Positions 37,786-48,626 of a stretch of 64,000 nucleotides of DNA are shown one piece after another (position 1 is the stretch's first letter; every line of letters starts with the position of its first letter). This DNA comes from Lachnospiraceae bacterium (GTDB taxonomy: Bacteria > Bacillota > Clostridia > Lachnospirales > Lachnospiraceae), in assembly GCA_021628825.1 (NCBI GenBank), contig JAJXRY010000002.1, positions 1,370,830 through 1,434,829 of the forward strand. The letters run 5' to 3'. The notes below the pieces were generated by a model that was given only the letters and a program-made list of their open reading frames with translations, had not been told where the DNA came from and did no database searches. Both the position numbers and the translations under genes were made by a program.

Positions 37786-38686
37786 ATGAAAAAAAGAGTA
37801 TTAAAAAAACACTATTTTAACCGGCCTTGCCGTAGGCTTAATGCTGGCAGTTACCGCATGCGGAAGCTCAAACACAGCAGGATCTGCGGATGCAGGCAGT
37901 GATACCGCAGCCGACAATGGCAAAAAGGTATACCGTACCTTAGACGAAATCAAGGAAAGCGGCACAGTCAACATCGGTGTATTTTCCGACAAGAATCCGT
38001 TTGGTTATGTAGATGAAAACGGAGAGTATCAGGGCTATGATATTTACTTTGCAAACCGGATCGGTGAAGATCTTGGCGTTGAAGTAAATCTGGTATCCAC
38101 CGAAGCTGCAAACCGTATTGAGTATTTACAGACCGGCAAGGTAGATATTATCCTTGCAAACTTTACCGTAACCAAGGAACGTGCCGAAGAAGTCGATTTC
38201 GCCCTTCCTTACATGAATGTGGCACTTGGCGTTATTTCCCCGGACAGCAATGTCGTAACAAGCCTTGATGATGTTGCAGATGATCAGCCGATTATCGTGA
38301 TTTCCGGTACAACCGCAGAGCCTTATTTAATGGAGAATTACCCGAACCTGACTCTTCAGAAGTACGATTCCTATGCAACCGCCAAGAACGCACTGGAAAA
38401 CGGCAATGGAATCGCATGGGTAAATGATAACACCGAAGTCATTGCATTCGCACTTCAGAATGAAGGCTACACCGTAGGAATTCCTTCCTTAGGAAGCCAG
38501 GACACCATTGCTCCTGCCGTATCCAAGGGAAATGAAACCCTGCTTAACTGGCTGAATGATGAAATCAAAGCCCTTGGCGAAGAAAACTTCTTCCATGCAG
38601 ACTACGAAGCAACACTGGTAGACACCTATGGTCTTGATTATGAAGACAGCCTTGTCGTAGAAGGCGGCGTTGTAGCAGCAGAATAA
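37786..38686 (+). CDS. Polar amino acid ABC transporter substrate-binding lipoprotein (frame broken)
   Basis: Family 3 extracellular solute-binding lipoprotein of about 300 residues. The frame-corrected signal peptide ends in LAVTACG. The mature part shows SGTVNIGVFSDKNPFGY, the ligand-binding arm with GYDIYFANRIGEDLGV, NFTVTKERAEEVDFALPY and ISGTTAEPYLMENYP. An A7 run at 37806-37812 (A8 expected) breaks the frame near the start. Family members bind cystine, glutamine or similar amino acids. The Cys leader upstream points to cyst(e)ine. A strong terminator follows at 38723. Confidence 0.88.
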
Positions 38687-38722
38687 AGATTGAAGATCAA
38701 AGAATACTTCCCCCTTTACAGA

Positions 38723-38757
38723 AGGATGTGCACAAAACTCTTGTGTACATCCTTTTT
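38723..38757 (+). terminator. Terminator of the transporter operon
   Basis: AAGGATGTGCACAA / TTGTGTACATCCTT stem followed by T5. Confidence 0.88.
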
Positions 38758-38773
38758 GAATGGACTATAATGT

Positions 38774-38825
38774 AACTATTCAGAGCCATGTAAAATTGTT
38801 TTCTGCGAATGGAATTCTGAATAGT
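38774..38825. repeat. Dispersed palindromic repeat, copy 1
   Basis: AACTATTCAGAGCCATG at one end and TTCTGAATAGT at the other, pairing over about 11 bp. Near-identical ends and several internal blocks recur at 54821-54872, in another intergenic gap. Confidence 0.7.
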
Positions 38826-38858
38826 CAAAACTAAGTTGCAGGTAGGAGAATTAATAAC

Positions 38859-40191
38859 ATGGAAACAACACGTATTAGTACGAAAGAGATACAGAAAACA
38901 CAGGAGCTGATTGATTTTATCAAAAAGAGTCCGAGCTGCTATCATGTGATTCACAACATTGCAGCAGAGCTTCAGGCAGGAGGCTATGAGCGGCTGAATG
39001 AAGCAAAGGACTGGACACTTCGTAAAGGCGGCAGATACTTTGTTACCCGCAACCAGTCATCCCTGATTGCCTTTACGATCCCGGAAGATGCTATGGGAGG
39101 CTTTTTAATCTGTGCATCCCACAGCGATTCCCCAACCTTTAAGCTGAAGAGCAATTATGAAATGACGGTCGATGACCGTTACCTGAAGCTGAATGTGGAA
39201 AAGTACGGTGGAATGATCTGTTCCACATGGCTGGACCGTCCGCTTTCCATTGCAGGCCGTGTGGTGGTGAACCGCGAAGATGGCATTGAGAGCGTGCTGG
39301 TGAATCTCGATCAGGATCTGTGCCTGATCCCGAATCTTGCCATTCATATGAACCGTCAGATTAATGAGGGCTATGCCTACAATGCACAGAAGGATATGCT
39401 GCCTCTGCTTGGAGAAGGAACGGCTAAGGGTAAGCTTAAGGAACTGCTGGCAAAAGAGGCAGGAGTAGAAGAAGATGCTATTTTAGGATATGATCTTTTC
39501 CTTTATTTAAGGGAGGAAGGACGGATCTGGGGCGCAGAACAGGAATTTTATTCAAGTCCCAGGATTGATGACCTGCAATGTGCATTTACCTCGAAGGAAG
39601 CCTTTTTTGCAGGCAAAGAATACCGGAATGAGTAAGGTGCTTGCAATTTTTGATAATGAAGAGGTTGGAAGCGGCACGAAACAGGGAGCGAAATCTACCT
39701 TCCTTGCAGATGTCCTTGCGAGAATTCAGGAGAGCCTTTCTCTTACCAGAGGAGAATGCATCCGTCAGATTGCATCCAGTATGATGCTGTCTGCGGACAA
39801 TGGACATGCCATGCATCCGAACCACACCGATAAGGCGGATCCGACCAATGCGCCATGCTTAAACGGCGGTGTACTGATCAAATACAATGCGAACCAGAAA
39901 TATACGACCGACGGCATTGCCGAGGCATTGTTTAAGAGGATTTTACAGAAAGCGGAAATCCCATATCAGGAATATACGAACCGGAGCGACATTGCAGGAG
40001 GATCCACGCTGGGAAACCTGTCCAATGAGAAGATTTCCTTAAATACCGTGGATATGGGAGCAGCCCAGCTTGCCATGCATTCTCCTTATGAAACCGGAGG
40101 AACGAAGGACACGGTTTCTCTTATGGAAGGAATTCACGCCTTTTATGAAAGCAGACTCCAAATGGAGAAAGATGGAAAATATTGTTGCTAA
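38859..40191 (+). CDS. M18 family aminopeptidase (frame broken)
   Basis: Zinc aminopeptidase of about 443 residues of the M18 (aspartyl aminopeptidase, DNPEP-like) family. Metal and catalytic motifs are ICASHSDSPTFKLK, IFDNEEVGSGTKQGA and LSADNGHAMHPNH. The N-terminus reads ELIDFIKKSPSCYHVIHNIA. A T6 run near 39605 shifts the frame. The C-terminus is GGTKDTVSLMEGIHAFYES. It is cytoplasmic and clips N-terminal residues, preferably acidic. GTAGGAG precedes the start. It is monocistronic between a dispersed palindrome and a terminator. Confidence 0.9.
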
Positions 40192-40228
40192 AGATGTTGC
40201 AATAACGTATGGTTTTTTTGTTAGAATA

Positions 40229-40261
40229 GGACTGGTCGGAAATTTTTTCCACCAGTCTTTT
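40229..40261 (+). terminator. Terminator after the aminopeptidase
   Basis: GGACTGGT / ACCAGTC stem with a 14-nt loop, followed by T4. Confidence 0.7.
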
Positions 40262-40283
40262 ATCATTAGACAGGAAATGGATC

Positions 40284-40715
40284 ATGATTAAGAAAAAGAG
40301 TGAAACAATTGATTACGTTATGTATCGCATTTGCGATGCTCTTTTCCGGGATGTACTTTGAAAAGCTCAAGGTAGATTCCCAGTTCGTTGCATGCAATTT
40401 TTCCGGATAATCCTGCGGTTATTCGTGCCGCAGAACCGACGGCAGTTGTGGCTTACTATCAGAAGCTGAGTCAGGAATCCCGTTCGGTGGCAAATACAAT
40501 AGATACAAGCACAGAGCGGAAGAACCGCCTGGAATCTGTAGAGCTCCTGCTTTTTTTACTGGTGGCAGGACTCCTTTCCTTGTGTGTATGGCTGGCATTT
40601 TTACGAATATACCAGCGTCATTGTCATGCTGCATATAGCAGCTTCTTTATTATTTCCTATATACATAATCGAGATGGCAAGAAACGTGCTCTTGCGTGCT
40701 AAGGTACTGCTTTGA
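40284..40715 (+). CDS. Small membrane protein, unknown (frame broken)
   Basis: Frame-corrected protein of about 143 residues: an N-terminal helix (LITLCIAFAMLFSGMYF), an extracellular stretch with FPDNPAVIRAAEPTAVV and many polar residues, then two hydrophobic helices (LLLFLLVAGLLSLCVW and VIVMLHIAASLLFPIYIIEM). Errors at A5 (40294-40298), T5 near 40400 and T5 near 40600 break it. No family is recognised. The topology suggests an exported loop between membrane helices. Confidence 0.5.
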
Positions 40716-40765
40716 CAGAGTCTGCTGAAAAGTAAGGTGGATTTGTAAAGCGTACAGAAAACGCA

Positions 40766-40806
40766 ACTGACTCATAGAAGATCTGATCTATGGGTTTATT
40801 TTTGGT
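40766..40806 (+). terminator. Weak terminator candidate
   Basis: CTCATAGA / TCTATGGG stem with an 8-nt loop followed by TTTATTTTT (40772-40803). Confidence 0.45.
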
Positions 40807-40840
40807 ACGCCCGTATGGGGGAAAAATGGAGGATGTATTC

Positions 40841-40921
40841 ATGGGTGAAATGATTGCAGCCGTAGTGTTTATTGTCATCGCTGCTGCAGCCGGCGTCTGG
40901 GTATGGTGGCTCGAGCGATAA
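40841..40921 (+). CDS. 26-residue single-helix membrane peptide
   Basis: MGEMIAAVVFIVIAAAAGVW then VWWLER: one hydrophobic helix ending in a Trp/charged cap. GGAGG precedes the ATG by 9 bp. A second small membrane protein follows 35 bp downstream, suggesting a co-expressed pair. Family unknown. Confidence 0.5.
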   Translation: MGEMIAAVVFIVIAAAAGVWVWWLER

Positions 40922-40956
40922 AGATTAAGATATGAATAGGAAAGGAAGTAAATAAA

Positions 40957-41100
40957 ATGAATATTGGATTATGGATTATTGTTATTGTTGGTGGTGCAGT
41001 TGGAATTCTTTCCACGTTATATTGTGTTGTTTCTTTAATTGCTGTTCTGGCATATAAGGTATACAGAAAGGTGGTACATAAGATTCCCATGTATAATTGA
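40957..41100 (+). CDS. 47-residue small membrane protein
   Basis: MNIGLWIIVIVGGAVGILST begins a long hydrophobic region of one to two helices, ending in a basic tail YKVYRKVVHKIPMYN. GAAAGGAAG precedes the start. A strong terminator follows 64 bp downstream. The pattern of two tandem tiny membrane proteins is consistent with regulators of a larger membrane complex or a toxin-like pair; neither is shown. Confidence 0.5.
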   Translation: MNIGLWIIVIVGGAVGILSTLYCVVSLIAVLAYKVYRKVVHKIPMYN

Positions 41101-41163
41101 ACTTGGGAGAGCAGCGAAGGCTGCGTGATTTGTCATAAAGTGTAAAAGGAATTTCTATAGCTG

Positions 41164-41202
41164 AAAACTGCCGTTCCAACTCTCTTCCGGAACGGCAGTT
41201 TT
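41164..41202. terminator. Bidirectional terminator
   Basis: AAAACTGCCGTTCC / GGAACGGCAGTTTT perfect 14-bp stem with an 11-nt loop between convergent genes. Confidence 0.9.
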
Positions 41203-41304
41203 ATTTGATCAGAGTATTTAGCAAAGTCATTACGAGCTTAGCACGAATCATGCAAGTACATTTAGTGAGTTGTTGTTGAGCCTGGTGAAGCTTGCTGTTA
41301 TACA

Positions 41305-42009
41305 TCAGAAATGCAGCCGCCGTCTCACGGCATCACGAAGCCGCTGCGTGGAGAGCATGGTGATCAAGGCAATTACAATCACACTGCATACGGTAAGCAC
41401 GATCGCGGACCAGCCCAAAGAGAGCGGACGGTTACAGAAGCGATCAATCAATAACTCCAGTGCTACGCAGAATACCGCAATTTCGGCGAAGATATAAAGG
41501 GCTGCGGACAGAAACGAAAAACGGAACGTATGAATCAGCAGTGTAAAAATCTCAGCCAGAATCGTAAGCAGTACCGTGATCGGAAGTGCTAACTGGAAGA
41601 ACCACTCATTACTTCTGGTGTTATAGGTAATGAGGTAGAGATAAATTCCAATGGAGATTCCGTCAAAAAGCAGGGAAACATAAATCGGCAGCTTGTTCTG
41701 GATAAAGGCCGGCAGCAGAAACACGAACAAAACCAGGCAGATGCCGATGATGAATAAGGACCACGGTGATCTGGAATAAACGAACAGGTTTAACGCCAGG
41801 CAGCTTAGTGAGGTCGCAAGCAGCACCACGACGGTAAACAGGAACAGATCCTTGCGTTTTACCGGATCGACCTGTCCTTTCACGGTCGGAAAAGGCGGCT
41901 CATAGGTAAGCTCCTCCAGCTCATTTGGATTAATAACAGGTGTATTGCATAAGGGACATTTCTTTAACGAAGGGTCAAGCTCAACCCCGCAGTTCACACA
42001 GTATGACAA
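41305..42009 (-). CDS. DUF6320 zinc-ribbon membrane protein
   Basis: Intact 234-residue protein. The N-terminus is a zinc ribbon, CVNCGVEL then CPLCNTPV (two CxxC pairs within 20 residues). From about residue 53 six hydrophobic helices follow. This matches the DUF6320 family, found next to the acyltransferase that follows here in many Lachnospiraceae. Its function is unknown. It is transcribed after the acyltransferase gene with a 32-bp gap, so the two probably work together. Confidence 0.75.
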   Translation of the reverse strand: MSYCVNCGVELDPSLKKCPLCNTPVINPNELEELTYEPPFPTVKGQVDPVKRKDLFLFTVVVLLATSLSCLALNLFVYSRSPWSLFIIGICLVLFVFLLPAFIQNKLPIYVSLLFDGISIGIYLYLITYNTRSNEWFFQLALPITVLLTILAEIFTLLIHTFRFSFLSAALYIFAEIAVFCVALELLIDRFCNRPLSLGWSAIVLTVCSVIVIALITMLSTQRLRDAVRRRLHF

Positions 42010-42041
42010 TGTCAGGACTCCTTTTCTGAAATGGCAACCGG

Positions 42042-43376
42042 TTAATCCCGGTTACTCTGTATGGTTACATGGATACCGTCTTTCACAAGCTTACGGAAGA
42101 AGTACCGTTCCACGTCGCTTTCGATAATGTTGCTCGCAAAGTTAATGGTCAGCGTATCCTCGAAGCTGGCAATGGCACAGTTCGTCCGGCAGGAAAAAAA
42201 GGCTGTCCCATGTAAATATCAAATTTTTTTCAATATAGGGCTTCATGTCGTCCGGAACCTTCAGGGCGCCCATATTGGTTAAGCCGGCAGAAGAGTTCTT
42301 ATCCTGTACGATGCGGTAGAACTGCCGTACGACAAAGTCCTTGATAAACAGCGGAATCACACGGATGACCGGATTGCGCTGGGTACTGGCATTCGTCGTT
42401 ATATCGCCGCGCAGGAACTTCTCATTAATATAATAGCGCATGTAATGGTGTACCTGCGTAATGATTTCTTCAAAGGTATAGTCCCCAAGGCGCGGGTCGA
42501 TAGAAGGGTAAACCATTGTAATAAAAATTCCGCAGTGTCTTTGAAGGAAAGAATCTCCGTAAATTGACCGGCATGGCGATTTTCACCGGATGAAGCCGGA
42601 TATGCCATTCGTTCTGCTGCTTCTGCAGCAGGGCATAAAAAGCAGAACCGAATTCAGGTACTCGGTCACGGATGCATTGTATTTCTTTGCAACGGCAAGC
42701 ACCTCAGAGGTACTCATCGCACCCTCAATGACATTAAAGGTATAGAAGGGTTCCTTCGTTCCGCGGACACGGTAGGTCTTTTTCACCCGGGCGGGGAGGA
42801 CAGACCTTGGCATTCGCATAGCGCATATAAGCGTCCTCTAATTCTTCCGGATCCGGTGTTTCGTGAATATCCTTAACGAAATAGCCGTTTGAGATCTCGT
42901 GTCCCAGGAGGCGCAGATAATTCGCGGTAATGGTATTTAAGACGAACATTCCGCCCGTGCCGTCACCGAGAGAGTGGTGCGCTTCTAAGGAAATCCGGTT
43001 CCCATAATAGTAAATCCTCATTAGATAACGGTTGTTTGCACGGAAAGACATCGGCATACAGAAGTTGCGGATGTCCGGCTGCACAAAAAGGGCCGGGCCG
43101 GTGGTTTGGTGTCAAATAACGCCAGAAAAATCCCTTGTGGATCGCGGTTTTGAAGATCGGAAACCGCGGAAGCGTCATATCGACCGCCTGCTGCAGAACA
43201 TCCGGCTGAACCGGCTCCTTTAAAACAACCGACAACCGGTATACGGAAGAAAAATCCTTCCGCTGCAGGGTCGGATAAACGATCGCCGACAGATCCAGCT
43301 TGTACCAGACCTTCTTATCGGGTTTATGCAATTTGTTACTGGCAGCATGCGCTGCCATGGGGGAATTATTTTTCAT
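42042..43376 (-). CDS. Alcohol acetyltransferase / condensation-like acyltransferase (frame broken)
   Basis: CoA-dependent acyltransferase-fold protein of about 440 residues. The catalytic motif HHSLGDGTGG corresponds to the HHxxxDG of condensation and alcohol-acetyltransferase enzymes. Other recognisable parts are KVWYKLDLSAIVYPTLQRKD at the N-terminus and the segment YNASVTEYLNSVLLYALLQK. Breaks lie near 43090, 42790, 42630, 42530 and 42210. The start at 43376 sits 57 bp from the predicted divergent promoter region. The product is not determined; genes of this type occur beside the DUF6320 protein and an esterase, perhaps in ester or lipid modification. Confidence 0.72.
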
Positions 43377-43465
43377 ACATTCAGTATACCACAATTTATT
43401 GGGGATACCACAATGATTTTAATTGTGTTAAGATGATGAGTAGAAAAACAAGGAGGACCATATCC

Positions 43466-44480
43466 ATGAGAAGAACCCCGAAAGAGAACCTTAACCAGGG
43501 CTTCATCAACCTGATTCGCAAAGCCCATGGATTGATTGAAAATACTGATATTGAAAAGCATCGTCACTCTCAGGACCAGATGGGAGCTTTATTTGGAAAT
43601 AACCGGGAAGTGGAGGTGACGGAAACAACCGTCGGATCGATGTATGCCGAGTGGATCCGTGTCGATCGTCCCCATTCCGGCAAGAAGATTATTCTGTACT
43701 GCCATGGCGGCGGCTACAGTACCGGAAGCCCGTTGTATGCCAGAACCCTTACGACAAAGCTGGCAAGCCTGCTTTCCATGGACGTGTTCTGCTTTGATTA
43801 CCGTCTGGCGCCGGAGCATCCCTATCCGGCAGCAGTGGACGATGCACAGGCGGCATGGGATTATCTGATGTTACAGGGCTATGGGGCGAAGGATATCTTC
43901 GTGGCAGGCGATTCCGCGGGAGGAAACCTGGCACTGGCACTGGGACTGCGCCTGAAGGAACAGAAGCGTATGCTTCCGGCAGGCTTTGTTCTCATGTCAC
44001 CTTGGACGGATCTCACGGTATCCGGTAAGACGCATGAGACGAAAGCGGACGTGGATCCGGTCCTGAACCAGAACTACTTAAAATGAAATGATTGAAAATT
44101 ATGTGCCGCAGGCGAAAAAAAAGTACAGGGGCAGGAGACTGCGGATTTGCAGGCAGCAGGGACTGAAGAAGGAAAGCCGGGGGCTAAAACCGGTTAGCAG
44201 TAATTTTGAAGAATTGTTTGATACAGAATATTTACAGAATCCGGAAATTTCCCCGTTGTTTGGAGACTTCACCGGATTCCCGCCAACCTACATTCAGGTG
44301 GGAGAGCTGGAGGTGCTGATGTCCGATTCCACCATGCTGCAGAAGAAGATGAGTAAGGATGGGGTATCGGTTTCTTTAGATACCTATAAGAACATGTGGC
44401 ATGTATTTCAGATGGGACCGTTTAAGACCGCAGTGGAAGCCATCCAGAAGTGCGGCGAGTTTATTTATTCCGTGCAGTAA
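43466..44480 (+). CDS. Alpha/beta hydrolase (HSL-type esterase), frame broken
   Basis: Esterase of about 338 residues. The hormone-sensitive-lipase motif HGGG is in LYCHGGGYSTGSP, the nucleophile Ser in VAGDSAGGNLALAL, and FDYRLAPEHPYPAA is a family block. The catalytic Asp (GELEVLMSD) and His (NMWHVFQMG) are in the second part. The frame breaks near 44085 and in the A8 run at 44116. The start at 43466 follows AAGGAGG. It is divergent from the acyltransferase, which it may functionally oppose by hydrolysing the esters formed. This link is inferred. Confidence 0.87.
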
Positions 44481-44587
44481 AATAAAAATAACCTGCAAAA
44501 AGAAAAAGGAAAATAAAGCCGGAGGCAGAATATTAGAAGTAGAGACTTGTGAACGGTTGGTTTATTGGGAGATAAAGGACGTAACCA

Positions 44588-45595
44588 TTGAACATACGAG
44601 AAAATCTGGAACAGCTGGAAATTGAATATTTAAGTCCTTATGCGGCACACAGCCGTGATTCGAAGGGGAGGCTCCGGGAGGAAGAGCAGTGTGACATCCG
44701 TCCGGTCTATCAGCGTGACCGTGACCGCATCCTGCATTCCAAGTCCTTCCGTAGATTGAAGGATAAGACACAGGTATTTCTGACGCCGGAAGGGGATCAC
44801 TACCGTACCCGTATGACGCATACCCTTGAGGTATCCCAGAATGCGCGGACGATTGCGAAGGCACTCCGGATGAACGAAGATCTGGTGGAAGCGATTGCTT
44901 TGGGACATGACCTTGGGCATACGCCGTTTGGACATGCCGGGGAGCGTGCATTGAATGCGGTCTGTCCGTATGGCTTTATCCATAGTGAGCAGAGTGTGCG
45001 TCTCGTGGATATTCTGGAAAAGGGCGGTCAGGGCCTGAATTTAACCATGGAAGTACGGGATGGCATTAAGAACCACCAGACGAAGGGCATGCCTTTTACC
45101 TTAGAAGGGCAGATTGTACGTCTGTCGGATAAGATCGCCTATATTCATCATGACATGGACGATGCGATCCGTGCAGGGATTTTGAAAGAAAATGATGTCC
45201 CGAAGGAAATCGGGGATGTCATTGGATATACGACAGGAGAAAGACTGGATCATTTTATTCATGATATTGTAAGCAACAGCTATGGCAGGAACGCTATTGT
45301 GATGTCGGAGCCGGTGGCAGAGTCCATGAAGAAGCTCCGTGCATTTATGTTTGAAAGAGTTTACCACAATCCGGAGGCGAAGAGTCAGGAGGGCAAGGCA
45401 GAAATGCTGATCCAGACGCTTTACAGCTATTACAGGCATCATTTAGAGCTGCTGCCTGTGGATCTGATCAGGCTTCTTGATAAGGACGAGCCGGAGGAGC
45501 GGATTGTGTGTGATTATATCAGCTCGATGACCGATCGTTTTGCGATTGCCAAGTATGAGGAAATCTATATTCCCAAATCCTGGCCGAATACATAG
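44588..45595 (+). CDS. dgt: dGTP triphosphohydrolase-like protein
   Basis: Intact 335-residue HD-domain phosphohydrolase of the dGTPase family. Metal ligands are in RTRMTHTLEVSQ (His), ALGHDLGHTPFGHAGE (HD pair) and the later KIAYIHHDMDDA. It hydrolyses dGTP or other dNTPs to the nucleoside and triphosphate, controlling nucleotide pools. A TTG start at 44588 is used here, since no ATG precedes the conserved N-terminus (NIRENLEQLEIEYLSPYA). The gene leads the dnaG-rpoD cluster, the order usual in clostridia. Confidence 0.88.
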   Translation: MNIRENLEQLEIEYLSPYAAHSRDSKGRLREEEQCDIRPVYQRDRDRILHSKSFRRLKDKTQVFLTPEGDHYRTRMTHTLEVSQNARTIAKALRMNEDLVEAIALGHDLGHTPFGHAGERALNAVCPYGFIHSEQSVRLVDILEKGGQGLNLTMEVRDGIKNHQTKGMPFTLEGQIVRLSDKIAYIHHDMDDAIRAGILKENDVPKEIGDVIGYTTGERLDHFIHDIVSNSYGRNAIVMSEPVAESMKKLRAFMFERVYHNPEAKSQEGKAEMLIQTLYSYYRHHLELLPVDLIRLLDKDEPEERIVCDYISSMTDRFAIAKYEEIYIPKSWPNT

Positions 45596-45605
45596 GAAGG
45601 TGTTT

Positions 45606-47386
45606 ATGTATTACCCTGATGAATTAGTGGAAGAGGTCCGGATGAAAAAAATGACATCGTGGATGTCGTTTCCGGCTATGTAAAGATACAAAAAAAGGGG
45701 GAGCAGTTATTTCGGACTGTGTCCCTTTCATAATGAAAAATCACCGTCCTTTTCGGTATCGCCCGGCAAGCAGATGTATTACTGCTTTGGCTGCGGGGCA
45801 GGGGGAAATGTGTTCAGCTTCGTGATGCAGTATGAGAATTTCACCTTCCCGGAGGCGGTTAAGATGCTCGCAGAGCGGGCGGGTGTGAATCTGCCGGAGG
45901 TTGAATATACCGAGGAGATGCGCCGGAAAGAAGACCGGAGAAGCAAGCTTTTAGAGATCAATAAGCTTGCAGCAACGTACTTCTTTTATCAGCTTCGCAG
46001 TGAACGTGGCAAGGTCGGACTGGAATATTTAAAGAAGCGTCAGCTTTCCGATGAGACGATCCGCCATTGGGGCTTAGGATTTTCCAATGTGACGAGCAAC
46101 GATCTTGTGAAGTATTTAAAAAGCAAAGGTTATGATGACCAGATCATTCAGGAGGCGGGACTTGCAAGCTTTGATGAACGATATGGTCTGCATGATAAAT
46201 TCTGGAACCGAGTGATGTTTCCGATTCAGGACATCAATCACCGTGTGATCGGTTTCGGAGGACGGGTAATGGGAGATGGAAAGCCCAAGTATTTAAACTC
46301 TCCCGAAACACCCATTTTTGATAAGAGCCGTAATCTGTACGGACTCAATTTTGCAAGAACCGCACGGACGAATAATATCATTCTCTGTGAAGGCTATATG
46401 GATGTCATTTCCATGCATCAGGCGGGCTTTACCCAGGCGGTAGCTTCCCTTGGAACCGCATTTACAGCAGGACAGGCGAATATTTTTAAGAAGGTATGCC
46501 AAGGAAGTGATCCTCGCATACGACAGTGACGGCGCCGGAGTGAATGCAGCATTGCGGGCAATCGGAATCTTAAAGGAAGTGGAGCTTACCGGTAAGGTCC
46601 TGAATCTCGAACCGTATAAGGATCCGGACGAATTCATTAAGAACGAGGGAGCCGGGAAGTTCCAGCAGCGGATTAACGAGGCGGAGAACAGCTTTTTCTT
46701 CGAACTGCGTATCCTGCAAAGAGACTATAATCTGAAAGATCCGGAATCCAAAACGCAGTTCCACCGTGAAATTGCGAAGAAGCTCTGTGAGTTTTTCAGA
46801 GGACGTGGAACGGGATAACTACATTCAGGCGGTTGCGGACAAGTATCTGATCGGATATGAGAATCTGCGCAAGCTGGTGATGAGTTACGCGCTGAAAACA
46901 GGAAATGTACAGCCGGCAGTACGGCCCAAATCCGGCATCCAGCCGAAGAACACGCCGGATGAAAACCGGAAGAAGCCGCAGAAGCTGTTTCTGACGTTGC
47001 TTGTGGAGGAGCCGCAGTTGTACCCCCAAGGTAAAAGCAGTATATCACTGTGGAGGATTTTACGGAGGAGCTGTACCGGAAGGTGGCAGAGAGGTTGTTT
47101 GCGGATCTTGACAAGGGAGAAATCAACCCGGCGGCGATCGTCAGTCTGTTTAACGACATGGAGGAGCAGCGCGAGGTAGCAGGCGTATTTAATACGAAGC
47201 TGCAGGAAATTACAACGAAGCAGGATCGTGAAAAAGCCTTTCACGATATTCTGGTAGCACTTAAGCGAAACAGTTATGAATACTTTTCCAGCCGGCTCGG
47301 TGCCGATGTAAATGCACTCAAAAAAAGGCGAGCGAGGGCAAAAAGCACTGGAAGAACTTGAGAAAACGCATATTTCACTGGATTAA
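45606..47386 (+). CDS. dnaG: DNA primase DnaG (frame broken at several sites)
   Basis: Primase of about 595 residues making RNA primers for replication. The zinc-binding domain reads CPFHNEKSPSF and MYYCFGCGAGGNVF; the TOPRIM core shows ILCEGYMDVISMHQAGF and ILAYDSDGAG; the C-terminal helicase-interaction domain ends ALEELEKTHISLD. Breaks occur at A7 (45643-45649), G5 near 45698, around 46490, 46795, C5/A4 near 47023-47035 and A7 near 47320. All are homopolymers and removing or adding one base rejoins the family sequence, so the gene is certainly intact in the cell. Between dgt and rpoD. Confidence 0.92.
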
Positions 47387-47432
47387 AGCTAATAATGGTA
47401 ATATTTAGTAACAAGGAAGGATGGAAACACCA

Positions 47433-48555
47433 ATGGATGAAAATGTACAGGCAAAGTTTGAGGAAAAATTAAAGCAGCTTCTTGCTATGGCCAAGAAGAA
47501 AAAGAATGTCTTGGAATATCAGGAAATTGTGGATTTTTCTGGCTGATCTTGCATTGAATGAGGAACAAATTGAGAGAGTAACCGAGCATCTGGAAAAATC
47601 CGGCGTCGATATACTCCGCATTACCAATGACGATGAAGACGATGTGATTGACGATGAAGAGATCATCCTGTCCGAAGAAGACGAAGTGGATATGGAGAAT
47701 ATCGACCTGTCCATACCGGACGGAGTCAGTGTGGAAGATCCGGTCCGTATGTATTTAAAAGAGATCGGCAAGGTTCCTCTTTTGAGTGCCGAAGAAGAAA
47801 TCGAACTGGCACAGCGCATGGAAGAAGGCGATGAGGAAGCCAAGAAGCGTCTGGCTGAGGCGAACCTGCGTCTGGTTGTCAGCATTGCAAAGCGTTATGT
47901 CGGAAGAGGAATGTTATTCCTTGATCTGATTCAGGAGGGAAATTTAGGTCTGATTAAGGCCGTTGAAAAATTTGATTACCGTAAGGGATATAAATTCTCC
48001 ACCTATGCAACCTGGTGGATCCGTCAGGCGATCACCCGTGCGATTGCCGATCAGGCAAGAACCATCCGTATTCCGGTGCACATGGTAGAAACGATCAATA
48101 AGCTGATCCGTGTGAGCCGTCAGTTGTTACAGGAGCTTGGAAGAGAGCCGCTTCCGGAGGAAATTGCAGAAGAAATGAACCTTCCGGTGGAGCGTGTCCG
48201 CGAGATCTTAAAGATATCTCAGGAACCGGTTTCTCTGGAAACCCCGATTGGTGAAGAAGAGGACTCCCATTTAGGAGACTTTATTCAGGATGACAACGTA
48301 CCGGTTCCGGCCGATGCAGCAGCATTTACCCTGTTAAAGGAGCAACTCGTTGAGGTTCTGGGAACCCTGACCGAAAGAGAACAGAAGGTACTCCGTCTCC
48401 GTTTCGGTCTTGATGATGGACGTGCCAGAACCCTTGAGGAAGTTGGTAAGGAATTCAACGTAACCAGAGAGCGTATCCGTCAGATTGAGGCGAAGGCGCT
48501 CCGTAAGCTCCGTCATCCGAGCAGAAGCCGTAAGCTGAAGGACTATCTGGACTAA
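47433..48555 (+). CDS. rpoD: Primary sigma factor RpoD/SigA (frame broken near start)
   Basis: Housekeeping sigma factor of about 374 residues. Region 1.1 remnant is MDENVQAKFEEKLKQLLAMA, then an acidic stretch; region 1.2 is DPVRMYLKEIGKVPLLSAEE; region 2 holds GNLGLIKAVEKFDYRKGYKF and STYATWWIRQAITRAI; region 4 holds TLEEVGKEFNVTRERIRQIE. A T5 run near 47533 (T4 expected) breaks the frame. The start at 47433 is used; ATG at 47421 lies too close to the AGGAAGG site. It follows dnaG by 46 bp in the classic macromolecular-synthesis order. Confidence 0.94.
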
Positions 48556-48626
48556 TTTGTTCTGAGTATATTGGACGATATATGGCGAAGCAGCCACATG
48601 AGCAAAAGGAAAGCTGGAGAAGGATC

